Origin: Sphaerisporangium perillae
GTDB lineage: Bacteria; Actinomycetota; Actinomycetes; Streptosporangiales; Streptosporangiaceae
Direction of reading: 5' to 3'
Length of the DNA stretch: 64,000 nt
Assembly: GCF_023276435.1 (NCBI RefSeq)
Contig: NZ_JALLPO010000002.1
Span: 186,001-250,000, forward strand
In this document: one piece after another, positions 51,701-59,186 of the stretch
Numbering within the stretch: the first letter of the stretch is position 1
Layout: every line of letters begins with the position of its first letter
Notes under the pieces: model-generated
The model's database searches: none
The model's input: the letters and a program-made list of their open reading frames with translations, nothing else
Told to the model about the DNA's origin: nothing
Made by a program: the position numbers and the translations under genes

Positions 51701-51977
51701 GAACACCTTCCGCAACCCCGACGGCGTGGTCGAGCACGGGTCGCTGGAGCTGGCCCGGGGCACCGAGGAGGAGAAGCGCGGCCAGCTCACGCGGCTCCGG
51801 GCGTTCCAGCAGGAGCACGTGGCCGAGGCGCCCGAGGCGCTGCGGCGGCTGCGGGAGGCGGCGATGTCGGACCGCAACGCCTTCGCGGCGCTGATGGACG
51901 CGGCCCGGGTGTGCTCGCTGGGCCAGATCACCGAGGCCCTCTTCGAGGCGGGCGGCCAGTACCGGCGCAACGTCTGA
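48753..51977 (+). CDS. icmF: Fused isobutyryl-CoA mutase IcmF
   Basis: A 1074-residue fusion. The N-terminal cobalamin-binding domain (~1-140) has FDGHDAAINIMRRI (the lower-axial His motif DxH) and VYGGGGGVIVPEEI, the Gly-rich contact. Next is the MeaB/ArgK-like GTPase chaperone with Walker A GITGTGGSGKSSL (~191) and VETPGIGQGDAAIV. The large mutase barrel occupies ~520-1074 (TSVSMTINGPAPTILAFFL, in part; ISGYHIAEAGANPITQLAFT, in part). The order B12-G-protein-mutase defines IcmF, which interconverts isobutyryl-CoA and n-butyryl-CoA using adenosylcobalamin. GTG at 48753 has GAGGAG upstream. Likely repressed through the GGACGTCC boxes. Confidence 0.95.
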   Translation: MHEPANPVRVVTAAALFDGHDAAINIMRRILQAQGAEVVHLGHDRSVEEIVTAAVQEDAQGVAISSYQGGHVEFFTYLVDLLRERGAGHVKVYGGGGGVIVPEEIGSLERHGVTKIFSPEDGQRLGLAGMINTLIEACDVDLTRDGEPPAVLTGDQRAVARAITYVEAGRAGAAYLETLRTAAQARRVPVLGITGTGGSGKSSLTDELIRRLRIDYEDKLRVAVVAVDPTRRRGGGALLGDRIRMNSLGGDRVFFRSMATRGSHELPEHLDDVIAVCRAAGYDLVIVETPGIGQGDAAIVPFSDISLYVMTPEFGASSQLEKIDMLDFADVVAINKFDRRGAQDALRDVRRQMVRNREAFGTSPEDMPVYGTIASRFNDDGVTALYQRLRALLGEKGLPESPGLLPETSVTTSSLAAAIVPPARVRYLAEIADAVRDYHRRTRLQAEAARRRRQLAQVRELLAAEGGDPASLGKLDALRERAEAELSPGSRALLDDWPETVKAYSADELVVTVRGKEQHTPLWRTSLSGSRIPRVALPRYTDHGELLRFLRSENLPGRFPFTAGVFPFKRADEDPIRMFAGEGDPFRTNRRFKLLSEGQPAVRLSTAFDSVTLYGNDPAERPDVYGKVGTSGVSIATLDDMKALYDGFDLTSPNTSVSMTINGPAPTILAFFLHTAVDQALARFRADNGREPTAEEAARVRAATLATVRGTVQADILKEDQGQNTCIFSTDFSLRMMADVQEWFIANDVRNFYSVSISGYHIAEAGANPITQLAFTLANGFTYVEAYLARGMAIDDFAPSLSFFFSNGMDPEYSVLGRVARRVWAVAMRDRYGAGERSQKLKYHIQTSGRSLHAQEMNFNDIRTTLQALIAIYDNCNSLHTNAYDEAVTTPSAESVRRAMAIQMIINREWGLAANENPLQGGFIIDDLTDLVEEAVLAEFERLSDRGGVLGAMETGYQRGRIQDESMLYETRKHDGSLPIIGVNTFRNPDGVVEHGSLELARGTEEEKRGQLTRLRAFQQEHVAEAPEALRRLREAAMSDRNAFAALMDAARVCSLGQITEALFEAGGQYRRNV

Positions 51978-52030
51978 CTGCGGATACCGGAACGCGCACG
52001 ACAGCCGGAGGCGCCGGAGCGCCAACGACA

Positions 52031-52111
52031 ACGGACCCGAGCACCAGGCTCGGGTCCGTTCTTCGTGTCAAGTCTCGCGCCGGCGGACCCGCGCACTACG
52101 CCCGGGTCCGC
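52031..52111. terminator. Terminator hairpin and its diverged tandem copy
   Basis: ACGGACCCGAGC (52031-52042) pairs with GCTCGGGTCCGT (52048-52059) around a 5-nt loop, followed by TCTTCGTGT: a good terminator for icmF. A second stem, GCGGACCCG (52083-52091) with CGGGTCCGC (52103-52111), follows 52 bp later. The right copy runs into the 3' end of the convergent DUF1206 gene, so the whole block, including that gene's tail, seems to have been duplicated. Confidence 0.75.
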
Positions 52112-52118
52112 TCTCGCG

Positions 52119-52943
52119 TCAGGTCCTGCGCCAGCGGGCCTCGCAGAAGCAGTAGGCGGCGAAGACCAGCAGGCCGAGGGCGACCACGACCAGCAGCCAC
52201 GGGCCGAGCGGCGTGTCGGCGAAGGCCCGCAACGTGGAGTCGATGCCCTTGGCCTCGTCGGGGTCGTAGGTGATGGCCGCGTGAACGAAGAAGACGCCGG
52301 CCGCGACCGCGATCACGCCGCGCGCGCAGTACCCCACCATGCCGAGCTTCTCGACCGTGCCGCGCGTCCTGGGGGACATCTCGCCGGTGCGCAGGTGCTC
52401 GCAGAACTTCTTGGTCACGCCGTCGTAGATCCAGTAGAGGCCGAGCGCGACGATGCCGAGCCCGACGGCGCCCACGATCCACTGCCCGCCGGGCCAGTCC
52501 ATGACGGTGGCGGTGAGGTCCTTGGACTTCTGGTCGCTCGACCGGCCGGTGGTGCCGCGGAGCAGGAAGCTCAGGATGGTGCCGACGACCAGGGTGTAGA
52601 CCACGGTGCGGCCGGCCGCCTCCACGCGGTGCTTGGCGTCCAGGCCGGCGCCCATCAGCGCCTCGGAGAGCTGCCACAACGCGAGGGCCGTGAATCCGAC
52701 GGCGAGGAGCCATAGCAGGACGGTGCCGAACGGCTGCTCGGCCACCGTGCGCACGGCGCCGGTCTTGTCGGCCTCCTCCCCTCCCCCTCCGAAGGCGATC
52801 TGCAGAGCCAGGATGCCGATCAGGGCGTACAGGACGCCCCGGCACACCATCCCGAACCGGGCGAGCCGGTCGAAGGTCCGGCTGTTGGTCGCCTGCTGCG
52901 CGGCTCCCCGCGCCTGGTGACCTGCTGAGGCCACGGAGTCCAT
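52119..52943 (-). CDS. DUF1206 membrane protein
   Basis: A 274-residue protein with six membrane helices arranged as three similar pairs, each pair of the form R(F/G)GMVCRGVLYALIG... or similar (LARFGMVCRGVLYALIGIL, then LEALMGA..., then GMVGYCARGVIAVAAGVF). This internal threefold repetition is the DUF1206 pattern. AAAGGAG precedes the ATG at 52943. The function is unknown. Confidence 0.87.
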   Translation of the reverse strand: MDSVASAGHQARGAAQQATNSRTFDRLARFGMVCRGVLYALIGILALQIAFGGGGEEADKTGAVRTVAEQPFGTVLLWLLAVGFTALALWQLSEALMGAGLDAKHRVEAAGRTVVYTLVVGTILSFLLRGTTGRSSDQKSKDLTATVMDWPGGQWIVGAVGLGIVALGLYWIYDGVTKKFCEHLRTGEMSPRTRGTVEKLGMVGYCARGVIAVAAGVFFVHAAITYDPDEAKGIDSTLRAFADTPLGPWLLVVVALGLLVFAAYCFCEARWRRT

Positions 52944-53059
52944 GGGCCGCTCCTTTCGATTCGCCCTCCCTCTACACATTTAACCTGGAAGTAAACTTGT
53001 CGCGCCGATCATGGATTGGCGCTCGCGTGGCGCGCGGGGATGCCGGGGATGAAGGCGGC

Positions 53060-53902
53060 ATGAGGGTATTGATCACCACCCGGCGCAGGCCGAGGGGCGC
53101 CGGCCACCGCGCCCTGCCCGACGGGCCGTCCGGCGTGCCCCTGGTGCTGGCGGCGCCGGCGGCGGCCGCCCTGCTGTTCCTGGTGCTGCCCATCGTCGCG
53201 CTGCTGGTCCGGGCTCCCTGGACGACGCTCCTCGCCCGCCTCACCGAGCCCGAGGTCCTCGCGGCACTGCGGCTGTCGCTGCTGACCTCCGTGCTCGCCA
53301 CTCTGGGCTGCCTGGTGTCGGGCGTTCCGCTGGCCTGGATGCTGGCCCGCGTGGCCTTCCGCGGCAGGCGCGCCGTCCAGGCCATGGTCAGGGTGCCGCT
53401 GCTCCTGCCGCCGGTGGCGGGCGGCGTGGCCCTGCTGCTGGCGCTGGGACGCGACGGCCTGGCGGGCAGCTGGCCCGCCGCCGTGGGCCTGTCCGTGCCC
53501 GCCCCTGCCGGGGCCGTGGTGCTCGCGCAGGCCTTCGTGGCGCTGCCCTTCCTGGTCGTCACCGTGGAGGGCGCTCTGCGGGCCTGTGACCCGCGCGTCG
53601 AGGAGGCCGCGACCCTGCTCGGCGGCTCCCGCTGGACGGTGTTCCACCGGGTGACCCTGCCTCTGGTGGCGCCGGGGATCGCCGCGGGAGCCCTGCTGTG
53701 CTGGGCTCGGGCCCTCGGCGAGTTCGGCGCGACGATCGTCTTCGCCGGCGGCCTCTCCGGGGCGGCGCTCACCGCGCCGCCGTCGGTCTACCTCGGCCTG
53801 CGGAGCGACCCCGAGGCCGCCGTCGTGCTCAGCCTCGTCCTGCTCGCGGTGTCCGTGGCGGTGCTGACCTGCCTTCGCGATCGATGGGTGAACCCCGCAT
53901 GA
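53060..53902 (+). CDS. ABC permease, molybdate-type (ModB-like)
   Basis: A 280-residue permease with about six transmembrane segments. The EAA motif is EEAATLLGGSRWTVFHRVTLPL, in part EEAATLLGGS. The late segment ARALGEFGATIVFAG is strongly conserved in ModB/CysT-like permeases. ATG at 53060 follows GAAGG; upstream codons are unlikely. Its stop overlaps the ATPase start (ATGA). No ModA gene precedes it, unlike most mod operons. Confidence 0.85.
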   Translation: MRVLITTRRRPRGAGHRALPDGPSGVPLVLAAPAAAALLFLVLPIVALLVRAPWTTLLARLTEPEVLAALRLSLLTSVLATLGCLVSGVPLAWMLARVAFRGRRAVQAMVRVPLLLPPVAGGVALLLALGRDGLAGSWPAAVGLSVPAPAGAVVLAQAFVALPFLVVTVEGALRACDPRVEEAATLLGGSRWTVFHRVTLPLVAPGIAAGALLCWARALGEFGATIVFAGGLSGAALTAPPSVYLGLRSDPEAAVVLSLVLLAVSVAVLTCLRDRWVNPA

Positions 53903-54660
53903 TGTTGGACGCCCATTTGGTCGCCGAGCGTCCGCCCCTGCGGCTGGACGTCAGGATCCGCGCCGCCGCCGGTGAGGTCCTCGCCCTCCTCGGGCCGGGC
54001 GGCGCGGGCAAGACCACCGCGCTGCGGGTCCTGGCCGGGCTCACCCCGCCCTCGGGCGGCCACGTCCTGCTCGACGGGGCTCCGCTGCACGCGCGCCCGG
54101 CCGAGCGCAGGTCGGTCGCGATGCTCCTGCGCGAGCACCTGCTGTTCCCTCACCTCAGCGCGCTGGACAACGTCGCCTTCGGGCCCCGCTGCCACGGCGC
54201 GGGCAGGAGCGAGGCCCGCCGCGCCGCCACCGCCTGGCTGGAGCGCGTCGGCCTCGACGCCCTCCGCGACGCCCGGCCCCGCGAGCTGTCGCCCGTCCAG
54301 GCGCTGCTGGTGTCACTGGCACGCTCGCTGGCCTCCGGTCCGCGCGTGCTGCTCATGGACGAGCCGCTGGCCGGCCTGGACGCCGGCACGCGCCCGGAGG
54401 CGCGATCGCTGCTCCGGCATCACCTGTCCGCCTTCACGGGCGTCTGCGTGCTCGTCGCCCACGATCCGCCGGAGGCGGCGGCGCTGGCCGACCGGCTCGG
54501 CGTGATCGAGGGCGGCGTGCTCATGCAGGAGGGCACTCCCGCGGAGGTGGCGCGCCATCCTCGAACCGGCTACATCGCCCGCCTCCTCGCCTCCCAGGCG
54601 GCGTCACAGCCTGGGGAGACACCACAGGGAGATCGCCGGCGAGGTCACGTACGCTTATAG
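53899..54660 (+). CDS. ABC ATP-binding protein, ModC-like, with degenerate signature
   Basis: A 253-residue ATPase without the C-terminal TOBE/MOP domain of ModC (~350 residues). Walker A GPGGAGKTTA (near 35), Walker B LLMDEPLAGLD and switch His VAHDPPEA are present. The signature reads ELSPVQALLVSLAR where LSGGQ is normal; LSPVQ lacks both Gly. ATP turnover may be altered. It overlaps the permease gene. The anion transported is inferred from the permease. Confidence 0.82.
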   Translation: MMLDAHLVAERPPLRLDVRIRAAAGEVLALLGPGGAGKTTALRVLAGLTPPSGGHVLLDGAPLHARPAERRSVAMLLREHLLFPHLSALDNVAFGPRCHGAGRSEARRAATAWLERVGLDALRDARPRELSPVQALLVSLARSLASGPRVLLMDEPLAGLDAGTRPEARSLLRHHLSAFTGVCVLVAHDPPEAAALADRLGVIEGGVLMQEGTPAEVARHPRTGYIARLLASQAASQPGETPQGDRRRGHVRL

Positions 54661-54774
54661 GACCGCAGGTGCTTTGTCCGCCGCTGTGTGGGCAGAGGTA
54701 AAGGGCTGGGATCGCGACGGACACCCCCGCGTCCCTCATACCCGAATGATCACCATCGAAGGGAGCGGCCGCCG

Positions 54775-54927
54775 ATGCCGAGGCAGATCGTCGCACACCA
54801 GCCCCCAAGCTCCGGCGAACTCGAGGCGCGGGTCCACACCCTCGAAGTCCAGGTTGCCCACCTCACCGAGGCGGTGCGGTCCCTCACGGCGAAGGCCGCC
54901 GAGGTCGCCGCCCGCGCAGCCGACTAG
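54775..54927 (+). CDS. Small coiled-coil protein (50 aa)
   Basis: Starts at ATG 54775 with GAAGGGAG nine bases upstream. The sequence is mainly a heptad helix (ELEARVHTLEVQVAHLTEAV, in part). Good third-position GC. Family unknown; no membrane span. It lies 80 nt before the histidine kinase gene in the same direction. Confidence 0.55.
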   Translation: MPRQIVAHQPPSSGELEARVHTLEVQVAHLTEAVRSLTAKAAEVAARAAD

Positions 54928-55007
54928 CCCCTCCCCCCTCGCGCCCCCACGGCGGACGCCCCGGACCTGTGTGGTCGACTTGTCTTGGGGGCGAAGGGGG
55001 GATCGCG

Positions 55008-56402
55008 GTGAGCATGTGGCACCGCTGGTCGGTCAGAGGTCGCTTCACCCTGTTCGCCGGCATCGTCGCGGCCCTGCTGTCGACGCTGCTCGCGGCCACC
55101 TTGATGGTGAGCGTTCACCGCTTCGCCACCGGCTACGTCACCGAAGGGGTCATCGCCGCGGGGCGCCGCGTCTCCACGGTGTTCCAGCGGGACCAGTTGC
55201 CCATCCCGATCCCGTACGAGCAGGTGCCCCACATCCAGCTCGTCGACTCCCAGGGGAAGGTGGTGGCATCCACCGAATCGATGGCGGGCAGGCCCCCGAT
55301 GGCGCACTTCGCTCCCGCTGACGGCTCGGGGCCCGTCAACTCGGTGGTGTGCGACCGGGTCTTCCCTCGCCACCAGTGCTACATCGTGGTGGCGCAGCGG
55401 TTCCACCACGCCGGCCGGAGCTGGATCGTCTACAGTGCCGCACCGGTCGTCCCGCCGTGGGTCCATCCCGGGCTGATCGCCCTCGCACTCGCCTCCGTCG
55501 TGATCGTCACCACGACGATCGTCTACGGCAGCCACCGGATCATCTCGGTCTCGCTGGCGCCGGTCGACGCCATCCGGGCCGAGCTGGACGAGATCAACGC
55601 CACCAGCCCCGGCCGCCGCGTCCCCGTCCCGCCCAGCAACGACGCGATCCACGGCCTGGCCGAGAGCGTGAACCAAACGCTGGACCGGCTGGAGGCCGCG
55701 ATGGAGCGCCAGCGGCAGTTCGCCTCCGACGCCTCCCATGACCTGCGCAGCCCCATCACCGCCATGCGCGCCGAGGTGGAGAGCGCCCTGCTCGCGCCGG
55801 AGGAGGCCGACGTGCCCGCGGTGGGCCGCTCTCTCCTGAGCAGCCTGGATCGGTTGCAGGCCATCGTCCGCGACCTGCTGCTGGCCGCCCGGCTGGACGC
55901 GGGCACACCGGGCGCTCGCGATCCGGTGGACCTGCCGCAGCTGGTCGGCGGCGAGCTGGACCGCCGCCACACCCGCCTGACGATCAGGCGCGAGGTCGAG
56001 CCCGGCGTGGTGGTGATGGGCGACTACGTGCGGCTGGCGCGGATGTTCGCCAACCTGATGGACAACGCCGAGCGGCATGCGGCCGCCTCGGCCACGATCA
56101 GGGTGCTGAAGCGGTACGGCGACCCGCCGGGCGATCCCCGGTTCGCCCACGGCACCGCGATACTCGAGGTGCACGACGACGGCGCCGGGATCCCGCCCGA
56201 CAAGTGGGAGGTCGTCTTCCAGAGGTTCACCCGGCTGGACGCGGCGCGGAGCAAGGACGCGGGCGGCACCGGGCTCGGCTTGTCCATCGCCCGGCAGATC
56301 GCGGAGATGAGCGGCGGAACGCTCGGGATCGAGCCAAGCGAGAGAGGCGCCCGCTTCGTGGTGCGGCTGCCCCTCGGCCCGCGGAACGTGGAGGAGCTCT
56401 GA
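55008..56402 (+). CDS. Orphan sensor histidine kinase
   Basis: A 464-residue HisKA kinase. Two membrane helices (~12-36 and ~154-176) bracket a ~115-residue extracytoplasmic domain with two Cys (115, 124), possibly a disulfide. HAMP ~177-235, H-box QFASDASHDLRSPI (His244), N box FANLMDNAERHA, G1 HDDGAGIP, G2 GGTGLGLSIAR. GTG at 55008 is chosen after GAAGGGG. OmpR-type partners are usual, but no response regulator is adjacent in this window. Confidence 0.9.
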   Translation: MSMWHRWSVRGRFTLFAGIVAALLSTLLAATLMVSVHRFATGYVTEGVIAAGRRVSTVFQRDQLPIPIPYEQVPHIQLVDSQGKVVASTESMAGRPPMAHFAPADGSGPVNSVVCDRVFPRHQCYIVVAQRFHHAGRSWIVYSAAPVVPPWVHPGLIALALASVVIVTTTIVYGSHRIISVSLAPVDAIRAELDEINATSPGRRVPVPPSNDAIHGLAESVNQTLDRLEAAMERQRQFASDASHDLRSPITAMRAEVESALLAPEEADVPAVGRSLLSSLDRLQAIVRDLLLAARLDAGTPGARDPVDLPQLVGGELDRRHTRLTIRREVEPGVVVMGDYVRLARMFANLMDNAERHAAASATIRVLKRYGDPPGDPRFAHGTAILEVHDDGAGIPPDKWEVVFQRFTRLDAARSKDAGGTGLGLSIARQIAEMSGGTLGIEPSERGARFVVRLPLGPRNVEEL

Positions 56403-56418
56403 GGCCGCGGCCTGGTAC

Positions 56419-56459
56419 GGGCCCGTGAGCGGCGGGCGCGCGAGCGGTCACGCGGGCCC
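56419..56459. terminator. Probable bidirectional hairpin
   Basis: GGGCCCGTGA (56419-56428) pairs with TCAC (56448-56451) and GGGCCC (56454-56459), with a two-base bulge, between the convergent kinase and LanC-like genes. Confidence 0.5.
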
Positions 56460-56480
56460 TGCGGTCTCAGCGCGGCGGTC

Positions 56481-57824
56481 TCAGCCGGAGCGGCGCAGGA
56501 TCGAGGCGGGCACCGGGATGGCGGGGAACGGGTTGTCCGGGAACAGGATGAGCCGGCGCGGCTCCCCGCTCGCCGTGGCGGCGTCCAGGTGGAGGAGCGC
56601 GGAGCCGATGCCGGCGGCGCCGATCATGTAACCGGTGTCGGCCGTGACCTCCCATGGCCGCAGCCGCCGGTAGGCCTGGTACCACCGGTAACCGGCCTCG
56701 TCGTGCCCCGTGGCGCGGCCGACCAGGTCGTCGGCGAGCTCGCGGGCGAACCGCAGGTGAGACTGCGCGCCGGTCGCGGCCCAGAGCCCGACGAACAGCT
56801 CCAGCAGGCCCGCGGCGCCGCAGCACTGGCAGGCGACGTTCCAGAACCCGGGCGTCCTGCGGCGCGGGACGCCGCTGCACACGATGCCCGCGGCCAGCCG
56901 CTCCACCCAGTCGAGGTCGCCCTGGTCGCCCGTGACCCGGTAGAGCTCGTAGAACATGCGCGCCACGCCGGCCGATCCCGAGCACAGGCCGAGGTAGTGC
57001 AGGCCCCGGCCCTGCGGGACGTGGTGCGGCACGAAGACGTGCTTGTCGGTCACGGTGCTGACCGTGCGGACGAAGTCGGCGCCCCTGCGAGCCGCGTCCA
57101 GGAAGCGCCTGTCCCGCGTGACGCCGTAGAGCCGGGCGAGCAGGAAGGCGGTGCCGGCCGTGCCGGACAGGAAGCCGGGCGTGACGGCGTCCAGCGGCAG
57201 GTCGGGGCACCCGTCCTTGCCGAACCTGTGCCCGGGGACCACCTGCTCGGCGACGCGCGCGCCGGCCTCCACGGCGATCTCCTCGTACGCGGGGACGCCG
57301 AGGATGCCCGCCGCGTGCAGGAGGCCGAGGATGATGCCGCCGTCGCCCCGCTGCGCCGGGTCGCCCGTCCATCCGACGCCGCCGCCGTCGCGGCGCAGGC
57401 TGCCGACGACACGGTCGGCTCCGGCTCTGGCGGCGACCGCGAGGCTCTCGTCACCGGTCGCCCATCCGGCCTCCGCCAGCGCGAAGACGATGCCGGTCAG
57501 GCCGTGGTACAGGGACAGGTCGGCCTCGTCCTGCCAGGTGGCGGCGAGGTAGCGCGCACCTTCCCTGGCGTCGTGCAGGTAGGCCTCGTGGCCGGTGGCC
57601 GCGGCGAGCTCAAGGAAGTACACGACGATGCCGGCCACCCCGGCGTACAGCGAGCCGGGCCGTCCCGACCTGGCCGAGCGGCGTCCGGGGTCGGGGTTGG
57701 CGAGCCAGTGGCGCCCGCGCTCGTCGTCGACGGCCGCCGAACGGATCCACCGCCCGGCTGTGATCGCCGCGGTGAGGGGGGTCTCGCCACGCGGCCATGA
57801 CGGGTGGCTCAGGTCCGGGCTCAT
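56481..57824 (-). CDS. Stand-alone LanC-like protein with Cys-Cys-Gly zinc motif
   Basis: A 447-residue alpha/alpha-barrel of the LanC superfamily. Repeated Gly motifs mark the helix pairs: YAGVAGIVVYFLEL, YHGLTGIVFALAEA, LSGTAGTAFLLARL, LGLCSGSAGVARMF, CQCCGAAGLLELF and MIGAAGIGSALLHL. Probable zinc ligands are Cys281 (LCSG) and Cys334/Cys335 (CCG). In most LanC the last motif is CHG; here the His is Cys, as in ProcM-like enzymes. GAGGAGG precedes the ATG at 57824. No dehydratase or precursor peptide gene is next to it. It may be an orphan cyclase or a LANCL-like protein that adds thiols to dehydroamino acids. Confidence 0.85.
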   Translation of the reverse strand: MSPDLSHPSWPRGETPLTAAITAGRWIRSAAVDDERGRHWLANPDPGRRSARSGRPGSLYAGVAGIVVYFLELAAATGHEAYLHDAREGARYLAATWQDEADLSLYHGLTGIVFALAEAGWATGDESLAVAARAGADRVVGSLRRDGGGVGWTGDPAQRGDGGIILGLLHAAGILGVPAYEEIAVEAGARVAEQVVPGHRFGKDGCPDLPLDAVTPGFLSGTAGTAFLLARLYGVTRDRRFLDAARRGADFVRTVSTVTDKHVFVPHHVPQGRGLHYLGLCSGSAGVARMFYELYRVTGDQGDLDWVERLAAGIVCSGVPRRRTPGFWNVACQCCGAAGLLELFVGLWAATGAQSHLRFARELADDLVGRATGHDEAGYRWYQAYRRLRPWEVTADTGYMIGAAGIGSALLHLDAATASGEPRRLILFPDNPFPAIPVPASILRRSG

Positions 57825-57847
57825 GTCGCCTCCTCTGCGCGGCGCCC

Positions 57848-57871
57848 AATATACCCTACAATTTGGTAGGG
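57848..57871 (-). promoter_or_regulatory. Promoter with overlapping inverted repeat for the LanC-like gene
   Basis: CCCTAC (57854-57859) and GTAGGG (57866-57871) form an inverted repeat around AATTTG. On the minus strand it is followed at once by TATATT (57853-57848), a likely -10 box, 24 nt before the ATG. The remaining 57872-58139 gap is relatively AT-rich and holds a TAATAT box near 58060 for the divergent BMP operon; no gene is supported there. Confidence 0.5.
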
Positions 57872-58139
57872 AAACTAGGCAATCGTGCAACATCCGGTCA
57901 CCCCGCACGGCCGACCCCGTTGCCGACCGCATCCAAACACTCTCACAAACACCGGCCGTACAGGGCCTTCCGCCAGCTCCCGGATCGGCATATTTCCGTG
58001 CACGCGAGCCGGCGAGGCGGCGTCGGGACTAATCCTGCTTTGCCGATCGGGAAAGTGTAATATGCTCTGACATCACTTGAGGCTTTCGTCCCATTCAGCC
58101 GATGTGCCCTGTCAGGATCAAGGAAACGGCGACACCGTC

Positions 58140-59183
58140 ATGCGAAGCACCCCCATCACCACCGGACTCATCACGGCGAGCGCGCTGGCCCTGACCTTGA
58201 CGGCCTGCGGAGGGGGCACGACCGCGGCCAAGGACGCCTCGGAGAAGCCCGCCGGCAAGTCCATCATCCTGATCACCCCGAACCCGGTCGGCACCAACGG
58301 CTTCCTGCAGCTCGGGGTCAAGGGCGCCGAGACGGCCGCCCAGCAGATCGGCGCGAGCTTCAAGCTGTACGAGAGCAAGGATCCGACCAGCATCGCCCAG
58401 AACCTCGACGCCGCGGTGCGCGCCAAGCCCACCATCATCATCGGCATCACCTTCTCTTTCGACGACCTGTTCAACACCCTGCCGAAGCAGCACCCCGACC
58501 AGCAGTTCCTCCAGGTCGACTCCTGTGCCAAGACCCCCGCGCCCAACCTGTCGTGCGTCTCGTTCAAGGAGCACGAGGCCGCCTACCTGGCCGGGGTGGA
58601 AGCCGGACTGCTGAGCGAGAGCGGGAAGCTCGGCGTGGTGGCGGCGCTGGACAGCCCCTTCATCCACCGGTGGATCGACCCGTTCTTCGCCGGCGCCAAG
58701 TCGGTCAAGCCCGCCGCCGAGGGCACCCCGCTCTACGTCGGCGGCAACAACCCCTTCAGCGACCCCGCGCGCGCCAAGTCCCAGGCCCAGACCCTGATCG
58801 GCCGCGGGGCCGACATCGTCGCCGCCGCGGCGTCCGGCGGCAACCAGGGCGTCTTCGAGGCCGCCGCGGCCGGGGGCGCGAAGTCCTTCGGCGTCGACGT
58901 GGACCAGTGCGCGCTCAGCCCCGGCAACGTCGTCGACAACGTGCTGAAGCGCGTGGACGTCGCCGAGATCGCCGCCGTCAAGGAGGTCGCCGCGGGCAAG
59001 ACCGGCGGCGTGAAGGTCTACGGGCTGGCCGAGAACGGGGTGGGCGTGACGGCCCTGGACGACACGCTCGCATCGACCGCCTGCACCGTCGCCAAGAGCC
59101 CGGAGGTCGTGGCCAAGGTCAAGCAGGTACGCGACGACATCGTCGCCGGCAAGATCACCGTCGCCGATCCCCTGGCGGGCTAG
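58140..59183 (+). CDS. BMP-family (PnrA-like) nucleoside-binding lipoprotein
   Basis: A 347-residue lipoprotein. The signal ends in the lipobox LTLTAC. The mature part has the BMP family blocks: FLQLGVKGAE, TIIIGITFSFDD, FLQVDSCAK, FKEHEAAYLAGVEAG and GVDVDQCAL. PnrA/BMP proteins bind purine or pyrimidine nucleosides. ATG at 58140 is the start that gives a proper signal peptide; the ribosome site AAGGAAA is distant. It is the first gene of a six-gene coupled operon. Confidence 0.92.
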   Translation: MRSTPITTGLITASALALTLTACGGGTTAAKDASEKPAGKSIILITPNPVGTNGFLQLGVKGAETAAQQIGASFKLYESKDPTSIAQNLDAAVRAKPTIIIGITFSFDDLFNTLPKQHPDQQFLQVDSCAKTPAPNLSCVSFKEHEAAYLAGVEAGLLSESGKLGVVAALDSPFIHRWIDPFFAGAKSVKPAAEGTPLYVGGNNPFSDPARAKSQAQTLIGRGADIVAAAASGGNQGVFEAAAAGGAKSFGVDVDQCALSPGNVVDNVLKRVDVAEIAAVKEVAAGKTGGVKVYGLAENGVGVTALDDTLASTACTVAKSPEVVAKVKQVRDDIVAGKITVADPLAG

Positions 59184-59186
59184 GAG

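Noticed and set aside
57885-58070. 61-codon plus-strand frame with four Cys and many Ser/Thr beside the LanC-like gene, considered as a lanthipeptide precursor
   Set aside because: Third codon positions are often A/T unlike all neighbours, there is no leader-like acidic helix or Gly-Gly/Gly-Ala cleavage site, and it overlaps the probable promoter of the BMP operon.
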